Shown: positions 47,261-58,179, counted from the first letter of the stretch. The stretch: 64,000 nucleotides of DNA from Castor canadensis (GCF_047511655.1 NC_133389.1:155635973-155699972), one strand, 5' to 3'. Notes: generated from the sequence alone by a model not told the origin. Numbers and translations are program-made.

Positions 47261-47339
47261 CAGTTATTTATAAAGCCATTACTATGTACAAACTGCTGCA
47301 GAAAAAACTGAAAATACAACTCAAAGAAAAGAAAGAAGG

Positions 47340-47610
47340 GCAAAACTCAGAGCACAGTAGCCAGGTATGCTAGTGTGCCTACAATCTCAGCTGCTGGAGG
47401 CTGACACAGGAAGACCCCTTCAGTCCATGAGTTCGAAACCAACCTCAACAGTATGGTTAAGATCCAGTTTCAAAAAAAAATAAAACAGCCAAGTACTGAG
47501 GTACACAGCTATAATCCCAACACCTGGGAGGTTAAATCAGGAGACTTCAGAGTTCAAGGCCAACCTGGGCTAAATAGCAACACTGTTTCAAACAAACAAA
47601 GCAAGCCCAG
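47340..47610 (+). repeat. Two tandem B1-like monomer SINEs
   Basis: 47340-47480 ('gccaggtatgctagtgtgcc') and 47485-47610 ('gccaagtactgaggtacaca', 'caaggccaacctgggctaaa'). Each ends in an A-rich tail. Confidence 0.78.
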
Positions 47611-47898
47611 AGTGTGGAGAAAAATAATTACAAATATAGAAATTTTTAAAATGCTACTCGGTTTTAAATATTTAATTAAAGTGAGTGAGAGCACTAAGAG
47701 TTCATGGCTAGCCTAAAGCTCATTACATAGACTTTTCCTCAGGTATAGTATCTCAAGACACCTTCATCCCTAGCCAGCATTGTCTGTTACCTTTATTTTA
47801 TTTCAAATCAGTAAAGTACTCACAATAAAAGGCAAATTAGTTCTACAGCAATAGGCACACTATAAAACTATATGACTGTTTTAAATAATGTGATTTGA

Positions 47899-48025
47899 AG
47901 CTGGAGGCAGTGATGCATGCCCATAATCTCAGCACTGAGTAGTTGGGAGGCTGAGTCAGAAAGATTGCAAGTTCAAGGCCAGCCTGGTTTACAAAGCAAG
48001 ACCCTGTCTCCAAAAAAAAAAAAAA
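47899..48025 (+). repeat. B1-like monomer SINE
   Basis: 'gctggaggcagtgatgcatg', 'gggaggctgagtcagaaaga', 'aaggccagcctggtttacaa', then an A tail. Confidence 0.85.
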
Positions 48026-48027
48026 GA

Positions 48028-48349
48028 AAAGCCAAGCACAGTGGCTAACACCTATAAGTAATCTAGTTCTGGCTATTTGGAAGGTGGAGACGAGGAGGAT
48101 CATGGACTAAGGCCAGTCCCAGCAAAAAGTTTTTTGAGACCCCCCAGCTCAATCAATAAAAGCTGTATATGGTAGCCAAGAGAGTTACCTGTCATCCTAG
48201 TTCTGTGGGACATATAAATAGAAGGACTGAAGTCCAAGAAAACCCAGGCATAGATGTGAGACCCTTCAAAAAATAAAGCAAAAAGGGCTCCGAGTGTGGC
48301 GCTACCTGCCTAGCAAGTGTGTGGCCCTGAATTCAAAGCATAGTACCAC

Positions 48350-48353
<4 letters not shown>
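48028..48353 (+). repeat. Trimeric SINE (7SL-like + second 7SL-like + ID)
   Basis: The left monomer is 'gccaagcacagtggctaaca'. The middle unit is 'agctgtatatggtagccaag', with 'aacccaggcatagatgtgag'. The right ID is 'ctacctgcctagcaagtgtg'. Same order as 53162-53457 and 41171-41410. Confidence 0.75.

Positions 48354-48387
<34 letters not shown>
48353..48387 (+). repeat. (GA)n microsatellite
   Basis: About 17 GA units growing out of the SINE tail. They read as (UC)n in the INO80D transcript. Confidence 0.95.
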
Positions 48388-48391
<4 letters not shown>

Positions 48392-48420
48392 TCACCATTT
48401 GATTTAAAAATGAAGTACAG

Positions 48421-48461
48421 CAATCTTCAGTGGTAGAGCACTTGCCTAGCACGCCCTGGGG
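48421..48461 (+). repeat. ID SINE fragment
   Basis: 'cagtggtagagcacttgcct' and 'agcacgccctgggga'. Its tail may have seeded the adjoining (AC)n. Confidence 0.7.
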
Positions 48462-48472
48462 ACGGACGGACA

Positions 48473-48474
<2 letters not shown>

Positions 48475-48544
<70 letters not shown>
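48475..48544 (+). repeat. (AC)n microsatellite, (UG)n in INO80D pre-mRNA
   Basis: About 35 uninterrupted AC units. On the transcribed strand this is (UG)35, and it begins 63 bases downstream of the exon end at 48607. Confidence 0.97.
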
Positions 48545-48546
<2 letters not shown>

Positions 48547-48606
48547 GTACAGGCCCACATGAGTTAATATTTTTCCAGTGCCTGCTCAATTCAGTTAAAA
48601 GGATAC

Positions 48607-48716
48607 GTTGGAAACAATGTCTGGTGAATGGAAGGACTTTGTTAGTGCATTGTTCACCCTTCACGGTCCCACTGCATGCTGCTGGCTCCACCTCCCTCAT
48701 CTTGGTCCGCCTGATG
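48607..48716 (-). CDS. INO80D: INO80D coding exon (first half of the C3H-type cysteine cluster)
   Basis: 110 bases between the acceptor ttccttccttag (AG at 48718-48717) and the donor gtatcc. The first base completes a Ser codon (AG+C). The peptide includes TKMREVEPAACSG and carries C-X8-C-X10-C-X2, with the His codon split across the next junction (C plus AT). So the first C3H half is spread over two exons. The length is not a multiple of three, so skipping this exon would shift the frame. A TG-repeat tract lies just downstream in the intron. Confidence 0.96.
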
Positions 48717-48957
48717 CTAAGGAAGGAAAAACACAAAATTCATGCTCTTTAAATACTCTAACAATCCAAGGTAATACTCTGGCACACCCATACTGTAACT
48801 ATGTATAGTATCTACAGCTATTAAAATGCAAATGAGTTAAAAAAAGCAATTATTACAATTACCAAATGTGTTATTCTTCTGGTCTACCAACATTCAAAGA
48901 AACAACTATATCACAAACAGGTTATCAATATATCTGTTTTTGTTTTGTTTTGGTTTT

Positions 48958-49292
48958 GGTCTTTTCAGACACAGTCTTGCTATGTAGCTAAGACTGGCTT
49001 CATATTACTTTTGAACCTTTTTTTTTTTTTTTTTTTGCAGTACTGGAACTCAGGACCTATACCTTGAGCTATTTCAACAGCCCTTTTTTGTGATGAGTAT
49101 TTTTGAGAGAAGGTCTGGCAAACTATCTGCCCAGGGATGGCTTCAAACCAAGACTCTCCTGATCTCTGCCTCCTGAATAGCTGGGATTACAGATGTGAGC
49201 CACTGGCACTTGGCCTACTTTTGAACTTATGATCCTTCTGCTTCAGCCTTCCAAGTGCTGGGATTACAGGCATGGGCCTCCACACCTGGCAT
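48958..49292 (-). repeat. B1-like SINE interrupted by a type-C dimeric SINE
   Basis: The reverse B1 halves are 48958-49016 ('cagtcttgctatgtagctaa') and 49227-49292 ('gtgctgggattacaggcatg'). Between them lies a reverse type-C dimer (49017-49215) beginning with poly(T). Its target duplication tacttttgaac is perfect (49006-49016, 49216-49226). Confidence 0.92.
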
Positions 49293-49967
49293 GTTTTTGT
49301 TTTTCACATGATTTTTGGTATCTTTTTACTTTACAAAAAGGCAGTAAAGAAAAGTATGAAGAACATGAAGCTAGAGTCAGCCAGACCTGGTTCTGAATTT
49401 CATCTCTGCCTCTTACTTGCTGTGTGACAAGTTACTTAAGACTCACTCAGCCTCAACTTTCTCACTTGTAAAGTACAGCCAATAAGCATGTCAGCAGGCA
49501 GGATTGTTGTGAGCAGAAAGATGCAAGACACAAGACATAGTGCACATTCAATGGTAGCTACACCATTAGGAGGGAGGTGGTCCTCTAGGGCTGCTGAACA
49601 GTGAATCTGCAAAAAGCCTGGCTTTACAAATGGGACAGGGGACATTAGCAGAAATGGTCAAAATGTTCTCACCCTTCAAAATGTACTCACTTTGGACTTT
49701 CTTTTAAAAGTTTCTACTATGTGTACAACTCCACATTTCATTATTTAAATGCTATCTACATTTTCTTCAATTAATATTTAAATATTTTAACTTATTTTTA
49801 AATTCTGTAAATAGGCAATGCATTCACATTGCTCCAAAAATAACAGTAACAATTCTATAAAGCATTACAAACTATTAGGCCTTTACTCATGTCTGAGTGT
49901 GGAAAAACTTTTTTCCTTAATGCACTGAGTCACACTAAGGCACTGAAACTAAAAAAAAAATCTTAAA

Positions 49968-50174
49968 GCCAGGCACCAGTGGCTCACACCTGTAATCCTA
50001 ACTGCTCAGGAGGCAGAGATCAGGAGGATCACAGTTCTAAACCAGCCCGGGCAAACAACTCACGAGATCCTATCTCAAAAAAACTCATCACAAAAAAAAG
50101 GGCTAGTGGAGTGGCTCAAGGTGAAGGCCCTGACTTCAAACCCCAGTACTGTACCCCCCCACCAAAAAAAAAAA
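49968..50174 (+). repeat. B1-ID dimeric SINE, type C
   Basis: 'gccaggcaccagtggctcac', 'actgctcaggaggcagagat', then 'gtggctcaaggtgaaggccc' with the type-C deletion. A C-rich then A-rich tail follows. Confidence 0.9.
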
Positions 50175-50489
50175 GTCTTGAGCCATTTCTTCCATTTTCT
50201 AAGTTTCAATGAAATGACTTACACTAATTAGATGAAGGTCATCCTGAATCTAAATTCTGTATGAATTTACATAAAATCTAAATAAAACAATACTTCTTTT
50301 ATAATTATTACTTTTATAGAAAAGCAATAATGCAAACAGATAATCCAGTGCTGTCATAGAATTTGCTTTATAAGAGCTCTGCAACATTCATGAGGGTCAC
50401 AAAGGTGGGAAAGTAGTCATTACAGAATTAAATCATTTATATTCTAAATACTTTCATACTTTTACACTCTGACCCTAAAAAAATTTATC

Positions 50490-50625
50490 TTATAAATTTT
50501 TTATTAGGATATATTCATTATACAGGGGAGATTCATAGTGACAATTCTGATTAGATTTATATTGTACATTAGCTACATTGCCCCCACCGTCTTTCCTCCT
50601 CAACCCTGACCCCGCCTCTCTGCCC
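50490..50625 (-). repeat. L1 3' terminus fragment
   Basis: Reversed, the text has a G-rich/purine part (from 'cttcctcctcaaccctgacc'), an AATAAAAAA-like signal (from ttttttatta) and L1-tail style wording. It is 5'-truncated to about 135 bases. Confidence 0.45.
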
Positions 50626-50954
50626 CTAAAAAACTGTTAACACTATTAACTTTATGGCCCTGCAAAAAGAAGACATAATTTCAACTACACAAATCTTTGC
50701 TATTTTGGCAGCTAAGCCCAAATGCTCTTGGTCTAGATTTTAACAGAATGCAGCTCTGTATCTTGATAGAACACTTTAATAACTTACTTGGCTATCCACT
50801 CAGCCTACTGTGCAACACAATTTGTTATTTTCTTTCTAGATTTTCCCAGAAATCACTGATTTCATTTTTAAAAATCACCTTATGTTCCAGTTTTCTAATC
50901 TATCTCTGAAAATAAATACAAAGTCAGAATTTCAATATCCTTACATATTTTATG

Positions 50955-51023
50955 TATATTATATGTTGCATATACAATATTATATTATATATAACATATA
51001 TCTACATATATGTGTATATATAT
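50955..51023 (+). repeat. (TA)n-rich low-complexity tract
   Basis: Alternating tata/acatata text, about 70 bases. Confidence 0.85.
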
Positions 51024-51033
51024 TGTTTTGCTT

Positions 51034-51113
51034 TGATGGGGGAGGGTAACTCGGGCTTAAACTCAGGACCTTGCACTTGCTAGACAGGTTCTCCACCATG
51101 CCTCCAGCCCTAG
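51034..51113 (-). repeat. ID-type SINE
   Basis: A reverse ID: 'cgggcttaaactcaggacct', 'gcacttgctagacaggttct', 'ccaccatgcctccagccc'. Confidence 0.82.
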
Positions 51114-51164
51114 ATGTATTTTATCATCCAAATAATTCCAACAAAATAAAAGGAATTAATAAAA

Positions 51165-51286
51165 TTTATTTATTTATTTATTTATTTTTTGGGTTCTAGA
51201 GACAGGGTCTCGCTATGTATCCCAGCCTGACTCTTACCTCTGCCTCCCATGTGCTGAGATTACAGCAGTGTCCCAAACGCCCAGCC
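51165..51286 (-). repeat. (ATTT)n followed by B1-like monomer SINE
   Basis: ATTT units at 51165-51187 mark the expanded tail. The reverse B1 follows ('agagacagggtctcgctatg', 'tgtgctgagattacag'). Confidence 0.82.
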
Positions 51287-51638
51287 TTGACATTTTTTAT
51301 ACCAAAACCTCTTCCACCACTTGAGGAAGGCACCCAGCCACAGGCTTCCCTTTTGTATACCATAGTAACCCCCATAATCATGTTTCCTTACAAACAATAC
51401 CCAAATAACTAGTCACTGTAGGATTGTGGGTTACCAGATATTCAGATTTAGGTTTATGTATTTTAAGCTATCTCATTGTCTTATTCTACTTAACAGTAAG
51501 AATGAGAAAGTTATTAGATAAGGAAGAATACCTTAACATTATTCAGCTTGCATACAAACTATATTTTAAAGGGCAGATATTTGAAGGTAGCTACTAAAGT
51601 TTTAATTTCTAAAATATTAATTTAAATGTCTATTGTAG

Positions 51639-51726
51639 GGGCTGGGAGCATAGCTCAAGTGGTAGAGTGCCTGCCTAGCAAGCACAAGGCCCTGAGTTCA
51701 AATCCTGATACCACCAAAAAAAAAGG
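51639..51726 (+). repeat. ID-type SINE, young, with 17-base perfect target duplication
   Basis: 'gctgggagcatagctcaagt', 'cctgcctagcaagcacaagg', 'tcaaatcctgataccacc'. ttaaatgtctattgtag flanks it perfectly (51622-51638, 51727-51743). Confidence 0.95.
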
Positions 51727-52069
51727 TTAAATGTCTATTGTAGAAATAGGACTGATACTAAAAATATCAAATACACAGAGGTCATCATGCAACTAATAAC
51801 TAATTTTTCGTGAACATGAAATACAATGTACTATATAATAAGCTACCAATGACCAAGGGAAAATTATGACACACTGTTATACAATTATAATAGAACTATT
51901 ATTCTACTTAAATTTTTACCACCTAAGCTTCAAAATGGCAATATGCCAAAATTTCTGCATCAAAAAGTAGCTAACACATTTCCAATATACAGATTTTCAT
52001 TCAATGGAATATTATGCACACATCATAAATCATGCTTTCAAGAAAAACCTTTAAGAACATAGGAAAAGA

Positions 52070-53065
52070 TTGGGGGCATGGCTCAAGTGGTAGAGAACTT
52101 ACCTAGCAAGCACAAGGCCCTGAACTCATTCCCAGCATCAAAAGAAAAAAAGAAAACTATAAGAGAATAGCTATGATAAATATTGGACACAGAACTTTCA
52201 GTTTTGTGATTTTTTTTTTTTTTTTAAGCAGGGTCTTGCTAAACCCCGGGCTGACTTCAAACTCACGACCCTACTGTCCCAGCCTCCCCAGTGCTGGGAT
52301 TAATAACATGCACCACCATGCCTAGCTGACATGTGTTGGAACAGTATAGATCCAGTTTTGCTTGAATACATAAATGAAATAAAAAATGTGCTAAGGACTA
52401 ACACTTGAATTACGTAGTCACTAAAAGTCACATTTTAGCACCAGTGGCTCATACCTATAGTCCTGGCTACTTGGGAGGATGAGATCAGGAAGATCTCAAT
52501 TTAAGGTCAGCCCGAAGAAATGGTTTAAAGGACCCAATCTCCAAAATAACCAAAGCATAATGGACTAGAGGTGTGGCTCAAGCAGAAGAACACCTCCTAT
52601 GCCAAGTATGAAGCCCTGAGTTCAAACCCCAGTCCCACCAAAAAGAAAAAAAAAAGGGCAGGTGTGGTGGTGCAAGCCTATAATTCTCACACTTAGAAGG
52701 CTGAGGCAGAAGGAACTCCAGTTCAAGGCCAGCTTAGACTACAAAATGAGTAAGACCCAGTCTCAAAAGTCATGATTTAGGGCTGGGGATGTGGCTCAAA
52801 TGATTAAGCACCTACACACTGAGTTCAAACCCTAGTATGGCAAAAAAAAAAAAAAAAGTTAAAAGCCAGGCATGATGGCACATGCCTGTAATCTCAATAC
52901 CTGAAAAGAAGCCTGAGGCAGGAGGCCAGCCTGAGCTACATTACAAGACTGTCTCAAAAATTAATATATAGGGTGGAGGACATGACTTAAGTGGTAAAGC
53001 ACCTTCCTAATAAGCAAGTGAAAGACCCTGACTTCAAACCCCAGTACTGCCATAAATAAATAAAA
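52070..53065. repeat. SINE cluster: six elements
   Basis: 52070-52157 ID (+). 52211-52327 B1 (-). 52437-52655 type-B dimer (+, 'ccaaaataaccaaagcataa', 'gtgtggctcaagcagaagaa'). 52656-52768 B1 (+). 52781-52858 ID (+, short). 52865-53065 B1 (+) then ID (+, 'gacttaagtggtaaagcacc'). Each has its own A-rich tail. Confidence 0.85.
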
Positions 53066-53161
53066 CAGAAGCGATTTTTTTTTTCCCCAAAAGAAATTCA
53101 ATGTAACAAAATAAACAGATGATTTACGGGGTAATACACATATGAAAAGAAAAAACATGGA

Positions 53162-53457
53162 GGCCAGGCACAGTGGCTCAAGCCTGTAATCTTAGAAACT
53201 GGGGAGGCAGAGATCAGGAGGACTGCAGTTAGACGTCAGTCAGGACAAAAGTTTGTGAGATCCCCATCTCAAGCAATGGCTAAGTGTGGTGGCATGCCTA
53301 CCATCCCAGCTATACAGGGAAGGATAAATGGGTGGATCTTGGCCGATGGCAGCCCAGGCATAAAGTAAGTCTTATCTCAGAAATAACTGGTGAGAGGCTC
53401 AAGTGGTAGGGCACCTGCTTAGCAAGCATGAGGCCTTGAGTTCAAGCCCCAGTATGT
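53162..53457 (+). repeat. Trimeric SINE (7SL-like + second 7SL-like + ID), complete
   Basis: The left monomer is 'gccaggcacagtggctcaag' to 'gagatccccatctcaag'. The middle unit is 'tggctaagtgtggtggcatg' to 'agcccaggcataaagtaag'. The right ID is 'gaggctcaagtggtagggca' to 'ttcaagccccagtatg'. It is the best-preserved of three such copies. Confidence 0.8.
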
Positions 53458-53539
53458 AATATAAGTAGACACCTATTTTAATTTAATACAAAAATAAAAT
53501 ATTTTTTAAAAAATTTTTCTGATTTAAAAGCTACAAATA

Positions 53540-54010
53540 AGCCAGGCACTGGTGGCTCAAGCCTGTAATCCTATCAGGAGGCAAAGATCAGGAGGATAGC
53601 GGTTCGAAACCAGCCCAGGCAAATGGTTTGTGAGACCCTTCACAAAAAACTGTCTGGTGGAATGGCTCAAGGTGAAGGTCCTGAGTTCAACCCCCAGGAC
53701 TGCAAAAAAAAAAAACAACTACAAATGTTACTTCTAAATAGCATACACACAAATATTTTTTTGGCAGTGCTGAGGAATCAAACCCAGAGCCTTTGCATGC
53801 TAGGCAAGTGCTCTACCACTAAGCTATATCCCCAGCTCTAACAAAAAATTTTCCAGCATTGTCTTTTTCTTTTTTTTTTTTAAGACAGGTAACATTCTCA
53901 GCTGGGCATGGTGTTACATGGCTATAATCCCAGCACTTAGAAGGCTGTAGGAAGATCATGAGTTTAAGGCAAGCCTGGGCTACACTGAGACCCTGTCTCC
54001 AAAAAAAATG
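53540..54010. repeat. SINE cluster: type-C dimer (+), ID (-), B1 (+)
   Basis: 53540-53716 is a type-C dimer ('atggctcaaggtgaaggtcc'). 53758-53837 is a reverse ID ('catgctaggcaagtgctcta'). 53903-54010 is a B1-like monomer ('gctgggcatggtgttacatg'). Confidence 0.87.
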
Positions 54011-54278
54011 GCTGCTGGTAACATTCTCAAATCTTCAATGAATAAATTCTAATCCAACTGTAGCAAACACTCAGTAATGCTTTAATTTTACTGTTAGCTC
54101 GTGGCAGTCTTCTTTTTCCACCTGTATAGCACTTTTTCTAAGCAACAAAACCAAATACAACGCTCAACTATCTGGAGCTTAAGTGGTCATCTCACAGTGT
54201 GCCTCAATATCCTCTCAAAGAATCTGATAAATGCAAACTGACACAAGGCCCTGAGAAGTGGCTGCAGAGGGCTCCCAC

Positions 54279-54503
54279 CTGGTCCGGCTGCATGCAGCTC
54301 TCCGAAGCTCCTGCATCAGCTGGCCGGTGCACTCAGGTTCCCTGCTGGCCGCCTGCAGCAGCGCCTTCCTAAACGTATGCCGGCATTTCTTTTGACGAGA
54401 CTCTGCCCGCTCCAGGCGGCAGAGGTGCTTGTATTTCTGCTGAAAGTAAGTGCAAAGCTGGGTCACCCTGGAGCTCCTACTCTCCGCATCATCGTCACCT
54501 GAC
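54279..54503 (-). CDS. INO80D: INO80D coding exon (first one in the window)
   Basis: 225 bases between the acceptor ccctttccag (AG at 54505-54504) and the donor gtggga. Its first base completes a codon of an exon outside the window. The peptide has an acidic start (DDDAESRSSRV) and then a helical, Arg/Lys/Gln-rich stretch (YFQQKYKHLCRLERAESRQ). It ends RRAACSRT plus two bases of a Ser codon. Phases match the next exon. By comparison with human INO80D (1027 residues, from memory) this is roughly residues 358-432. The frame continues past both splice sites as intronic read-through. Confidence 0.95.
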
Positions 54504-55522
54504 CTGGAAAGGGCAGGAAGAGGGTAAAGCACACATTAGAAAGGAGACAAGGATGAGGACGGTGGTTGCATGCACAGGTTTAAAGCTTCTGGGTGTGGGA
54601 GTACATACTCAATATGAGTGTAAGAGACTCTGACCCAATGAGCCAAAAATGAGTGCTGTACTTCAACTAAGAGCAAGGCAGCAGAGACGAGCCAGGGTTT
54701 TAGGAAGCTTAACTTTCCTAGCCTGTCACCATTAGATGCTTGGTGTACCAGGGCCTTCTAACTTTTAAACTGGTACAGATTCCTGGAGAGAAAGATCATT
54801 TCTACATCTCATTCAAAAGTCTGAGTAAATGATATGGCAGTCAGAGGAAAACACACATTATCCTTTCATAAAAGACAGGCGGGTCATTCCAGAGGCAAAT
54901 CAGTAAGTTCTGACAATACTTACCTAAGAGCTGCCCCTTTCGACATTCTAGTTTTAACCACACTTTCCTAGCTAAACACTGTGATTGTACAGATTACGTT
55001 AACTTTGCTATTGTTTCTTTTGTTTGCACTATAAAGGCATCCTATAAGGAACTTTCACAGAGCACAGGTTGCACACAGGTTTTCCCATCACATGCTAATG
55101 TGATTTATTGGTGGTATCTGTTCAAGTATTAAGTAGAAAAGGTGTTGAGGGTACATCCAGACTAACAAGAAACAGGTTATGTATGGTTAGTTAGCATTTT
55201 GTACCATCAACAAAGTTAAATGTCCACTTTCCTATGAAACAAACATTCTCTCATTTTTTATTGCTAGGAATAATGTATATGACTTGAAAACTAACCCATG
55301 TTATCTTATCTTCTTCCTCTTCTATTAAAACATAAGCAAATATCACAAATGTGATACCACAGTCTATATATTAGCTTACTAATCTTCTGTAAATCATTGC
55401 CTGGTTTCTTTTTTCTAACATATTATTCCTCTCTCCTTCAGGATAGTCTATAGCAGACTACTCTGTAAACTTCCACTTAGAATCTCTCCTAGAAATATGT
55501 CCTTAAACACTATAACTGAAGG

Positions 55523-55725
55523 ATTTTTTTTTTTTTTTGGGTGGGACTGGGTTTGAACTCAGAGCTTCGAGTTTGCAAAGCAGATGCTCTACTGTTTGAG
55601 CCACACCTCCAGTCCATTTTGCTCTGGTTAGTTTGGAGATGGGGTCTCACTATTTGCCTGGGCTGACCTTGAACTGCAATCCTCCCAAGTGGCTAGGATT
55701 ATAGGTGTAAGTCACTGGTGCCTGG
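55523..55725 (-). repeat. B1-ID dimeric SINE, type B
   Basis: A poly(T), then 'cgagtttgcaaagcagatgc' and 'gagccacacctccagtccat', the type-B linker 'tttgctctggttagtttgga', and the reverse left monomer ending 'cactggtgcctggtt'. Confidence 0.88.
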
Positions 55726-55779
55726 TTAAACTGAAGGATCTTACTTCTTTCTTTTCATTTAGTCAAAACATCTACTATT

Positions 55780-55850
55780 GGGCTGGCAGAATGGCTCAAG
55801 TAGTATAGCGCCAACCTAGCAAACTTCAGTACTGCCAAAAAAAAAAAACC
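55780..55850 (+). repeat. ID-type SINE, internally deleted
   Basis: 'gggctggcagaatggctcaa', then 'cctagcaaacttcagtactg'. The 'gaggccctgagttcaaaccc' portion is missing, a deletion different from type C. Confidence 0.78.
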
Positions 55851-56112
55851 CCATCTACTATGTGTCTACTATGTTCAGCATTATAGGAAAGCAAAGTTTC
55901 AAAGATTTTGAAATACAATTTAGGCAAAATAAACACATTCCAAAATTAAATAATTCAAAACAGGATAGAATCTAAAAACAAAGGTTGTGGGAGGTAGGGG
56001 AGACAGATAGGCCAATGATTCAAATATCTAAATTCAAATTAGAAATACCTACAACCATTTTAAAATTTCAGATTCCCAGGACCTCCCCTAGAGTCTTTAT
56101 GAGATGGGAATC

Positions 56113-56256
56113 TTTTTTGGGGGAGGTATGTGGGTTGAGTTTTTCAAGATAGGGTCTCACAAACTATTTGCCTGAGCTGGCTTTGAATCTCGATCCTCCT
56201 GATGTCTACCTCCTGAGTAGTTAGGATTACAGTCGTGAACCACTAGTGTCTGGCTT
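56113..56256 (-). repeat. Left (7SL-like) monomer of a dimeric SINE
   Basis: 'caagatagggtctcacaaac', 'tgaatctcgatcctcctgat', 'gaaccactagtgtctggct'. No ID part is attached. Confidence 0.78.
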
Positions 56257-56309
56257 GGGGCTCAGGAATCTTTAGTTTGAATTGTTCCTCAAAGTCTCAT
56301 AGCAGATCT

Positions 56310-57000
56310 ACACTTGGGAGTTGTAACAGGGTCATTAAGCACTATAAATATTTTGAATACAAGGGGAAGTTCACTAGGATACCTGCTGGATGAAAGGCTC
56401 TGGAGAGGAGATGACAACAGAACTGAACCCTGAAGAAAGGGCAGAAGGTAAAGATGAGGGGAAAAAAGGATATATAAAATACTACAAGTCAAGATAAAGA
56501 GATAGAATTGCAAAATACAAGTATTGAGTAGCTTGGTTTGGCTAAGGTATGGTGTATATACAGGAGTGATGACAGGTAAACTTTCTAAACTTAAGTGCCA
56601 GGCAAAATAGTTTAACCTTTATTCCACAGACAATGCAGAAATCTTTGTACATTTTAAAGAAGACAGGTAACAATTCTAGAGGTGTGGATGAAAAAGATCA
56701 CACTGTCAGCAGATTAGCGAATAAACACAGGAAGAGAGGGAAGAGAGCAATTAGAAAACTATTAGCAAACTACAGGTAGGAGATAATATGGACTCATGCC
56801 AGGTAGAAGCAGCAGGAATGCAGAATGAGAGGCAATATGCATGTAGAAAAGACAGACTTTATCAACTGGGAAAGGAGCATGGAAAGGACAATAACTGCTC
56901 AGCAGTTTCCATCAGCAAAGACTAGGGAAGGACATTAGTACCATTTATAAAAAAGGAGTTACAGTAAGAATAGATAATAAATCCCATTTCAGACAAAAGG
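56310..57000 (+). repeat. Probable ancient interspersed repeat copy
   Basis: 'caggcaaaatagtttaacct' and 'caaactacaggtaggagata' and neighbouring text follow the same unnamed family as 39850-40800. It is highly diverged. Confidence 0.38.
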
Positions 57001-57026
57001 GATTTTCTTTTTTTCTGTTTTTTTCC

Positions 57027-57099
57027 TCACTGCTGGGATGGAACCCAGGCCTGGAACTTACTCTGCAAGTGCTCTACCACTGAGCTACAATCCAACCCC
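57027..57099 (-). repeat. ID-type SINE
   Basis: A reverse ID: 'ctgctgggatggaacccagg', 'ctgcaagtgctctaccactg', 'agctacaatccaaccc'. Confidence 0.82.
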
Positions 57100-58179
57100 C
57101 AAAAAGGGAGCTATTCAAAAACTGTTAGAAAAGATAAACTGGAGTATACTTAAGGGAGAAAAACAGATTTTAGAGTTAACAACCGCAAACGAAAGACAAG
57201 GGAGTGATTAAAGAAAGAGCTCACTGAGATAACAAGAAGAAGAGTACATATAGGGACCATTATCAGGAAAGAATTCAATGGCAACTATATATGAAGAATA
57301 AGTCACAAATAACTCAACAGCCTTGAATCTGCACAACTAGGATAATGGAAGCACCATTAATAGAAAAGGAAAGAGGAGAAGAAGAAGAGATAAAGTCAAA
57401 CTTAGGTAGATAATCACTTGTCAAAATTGTTATTTGAAAATGAGAATTTGGGCAGGATGGACTAGATAGTTCCTCTCAAGCTAACTGTGCAAGGACGTAA
57501 TAGATGGCAAGGCACATTACATAATTATAAGTTTCTAAACCTTACTCATAATTTCCATACTTATTCTGTCACAGACTCATAATAAGCAGTTTGCTTCCTG
57601 GCACAGGCCCACAGACCATCACTAGCATGAACTTAATCAAGAAAATCAAGGTGCTTCCCACTAAGATCTGTGACATTAACATTTGAAAACTAGTTGCTGT
57701 GTACTCAGAGTGGTGAACTGGAGAGAGACCAGTTCCCAATCATTCACTATCAGTGACAGGGCCTGGCACCAAGGGCGTTGTATCACTAGTGTTCTTCAAC
57801 TTTCCTCATCTGTGAGGTGAGAAATATAGCTAGTCTGCCTGTTTCCCACAGAGAAGAGAATGAAAATATCTGCGAAATCACAATAAGTACAGCTATTACT
57901 AGATAACAAAAGTTACTGAAAACCCAAATACCGAGCAACAAATTCCAAATTTGACATTCTATAATCTCAAGGCATAACATGAAATTTTCCAAATAAAATT
58001 CAAATTTCAAGACAACAAAATAGCAAAATAGTTACACCACTCATAAAAATAGGGAAATCAGAAAGAACTAAGAAAGTAATTTAATTCTAGAAATGCTGAA
58101 TCCAAAGTAGTGACAGAATACTTGATGAAAAATATCAACAGGCAGATCAAACTAGAAAGAATGATCAGAAGCCAGAAGT

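Larger units (their letters stand above)
46343..48606 (-). other. INO80D: INO80D intron (2.26 kb)
   Basis: Donor gtatcc (48606-48601) and acceptor cccag (AG 46344-46343). It is filled with SINEs and two microsatellites, listed separately. No hidden exon is evident. Confidence 0.88.
48717..54278 (-). other. INO80D: INO80D intron (5.56 kb) with a dense SINE cluster
   Basis: Donor gtggga (54278-54273) and acceptor ttag. Repeats are listed separately. 49293-49967 and 50175-50489 show nothing recognised. Roughly 51.6-54.0 kb is almost continuous SINE. Confidence 0.88.
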
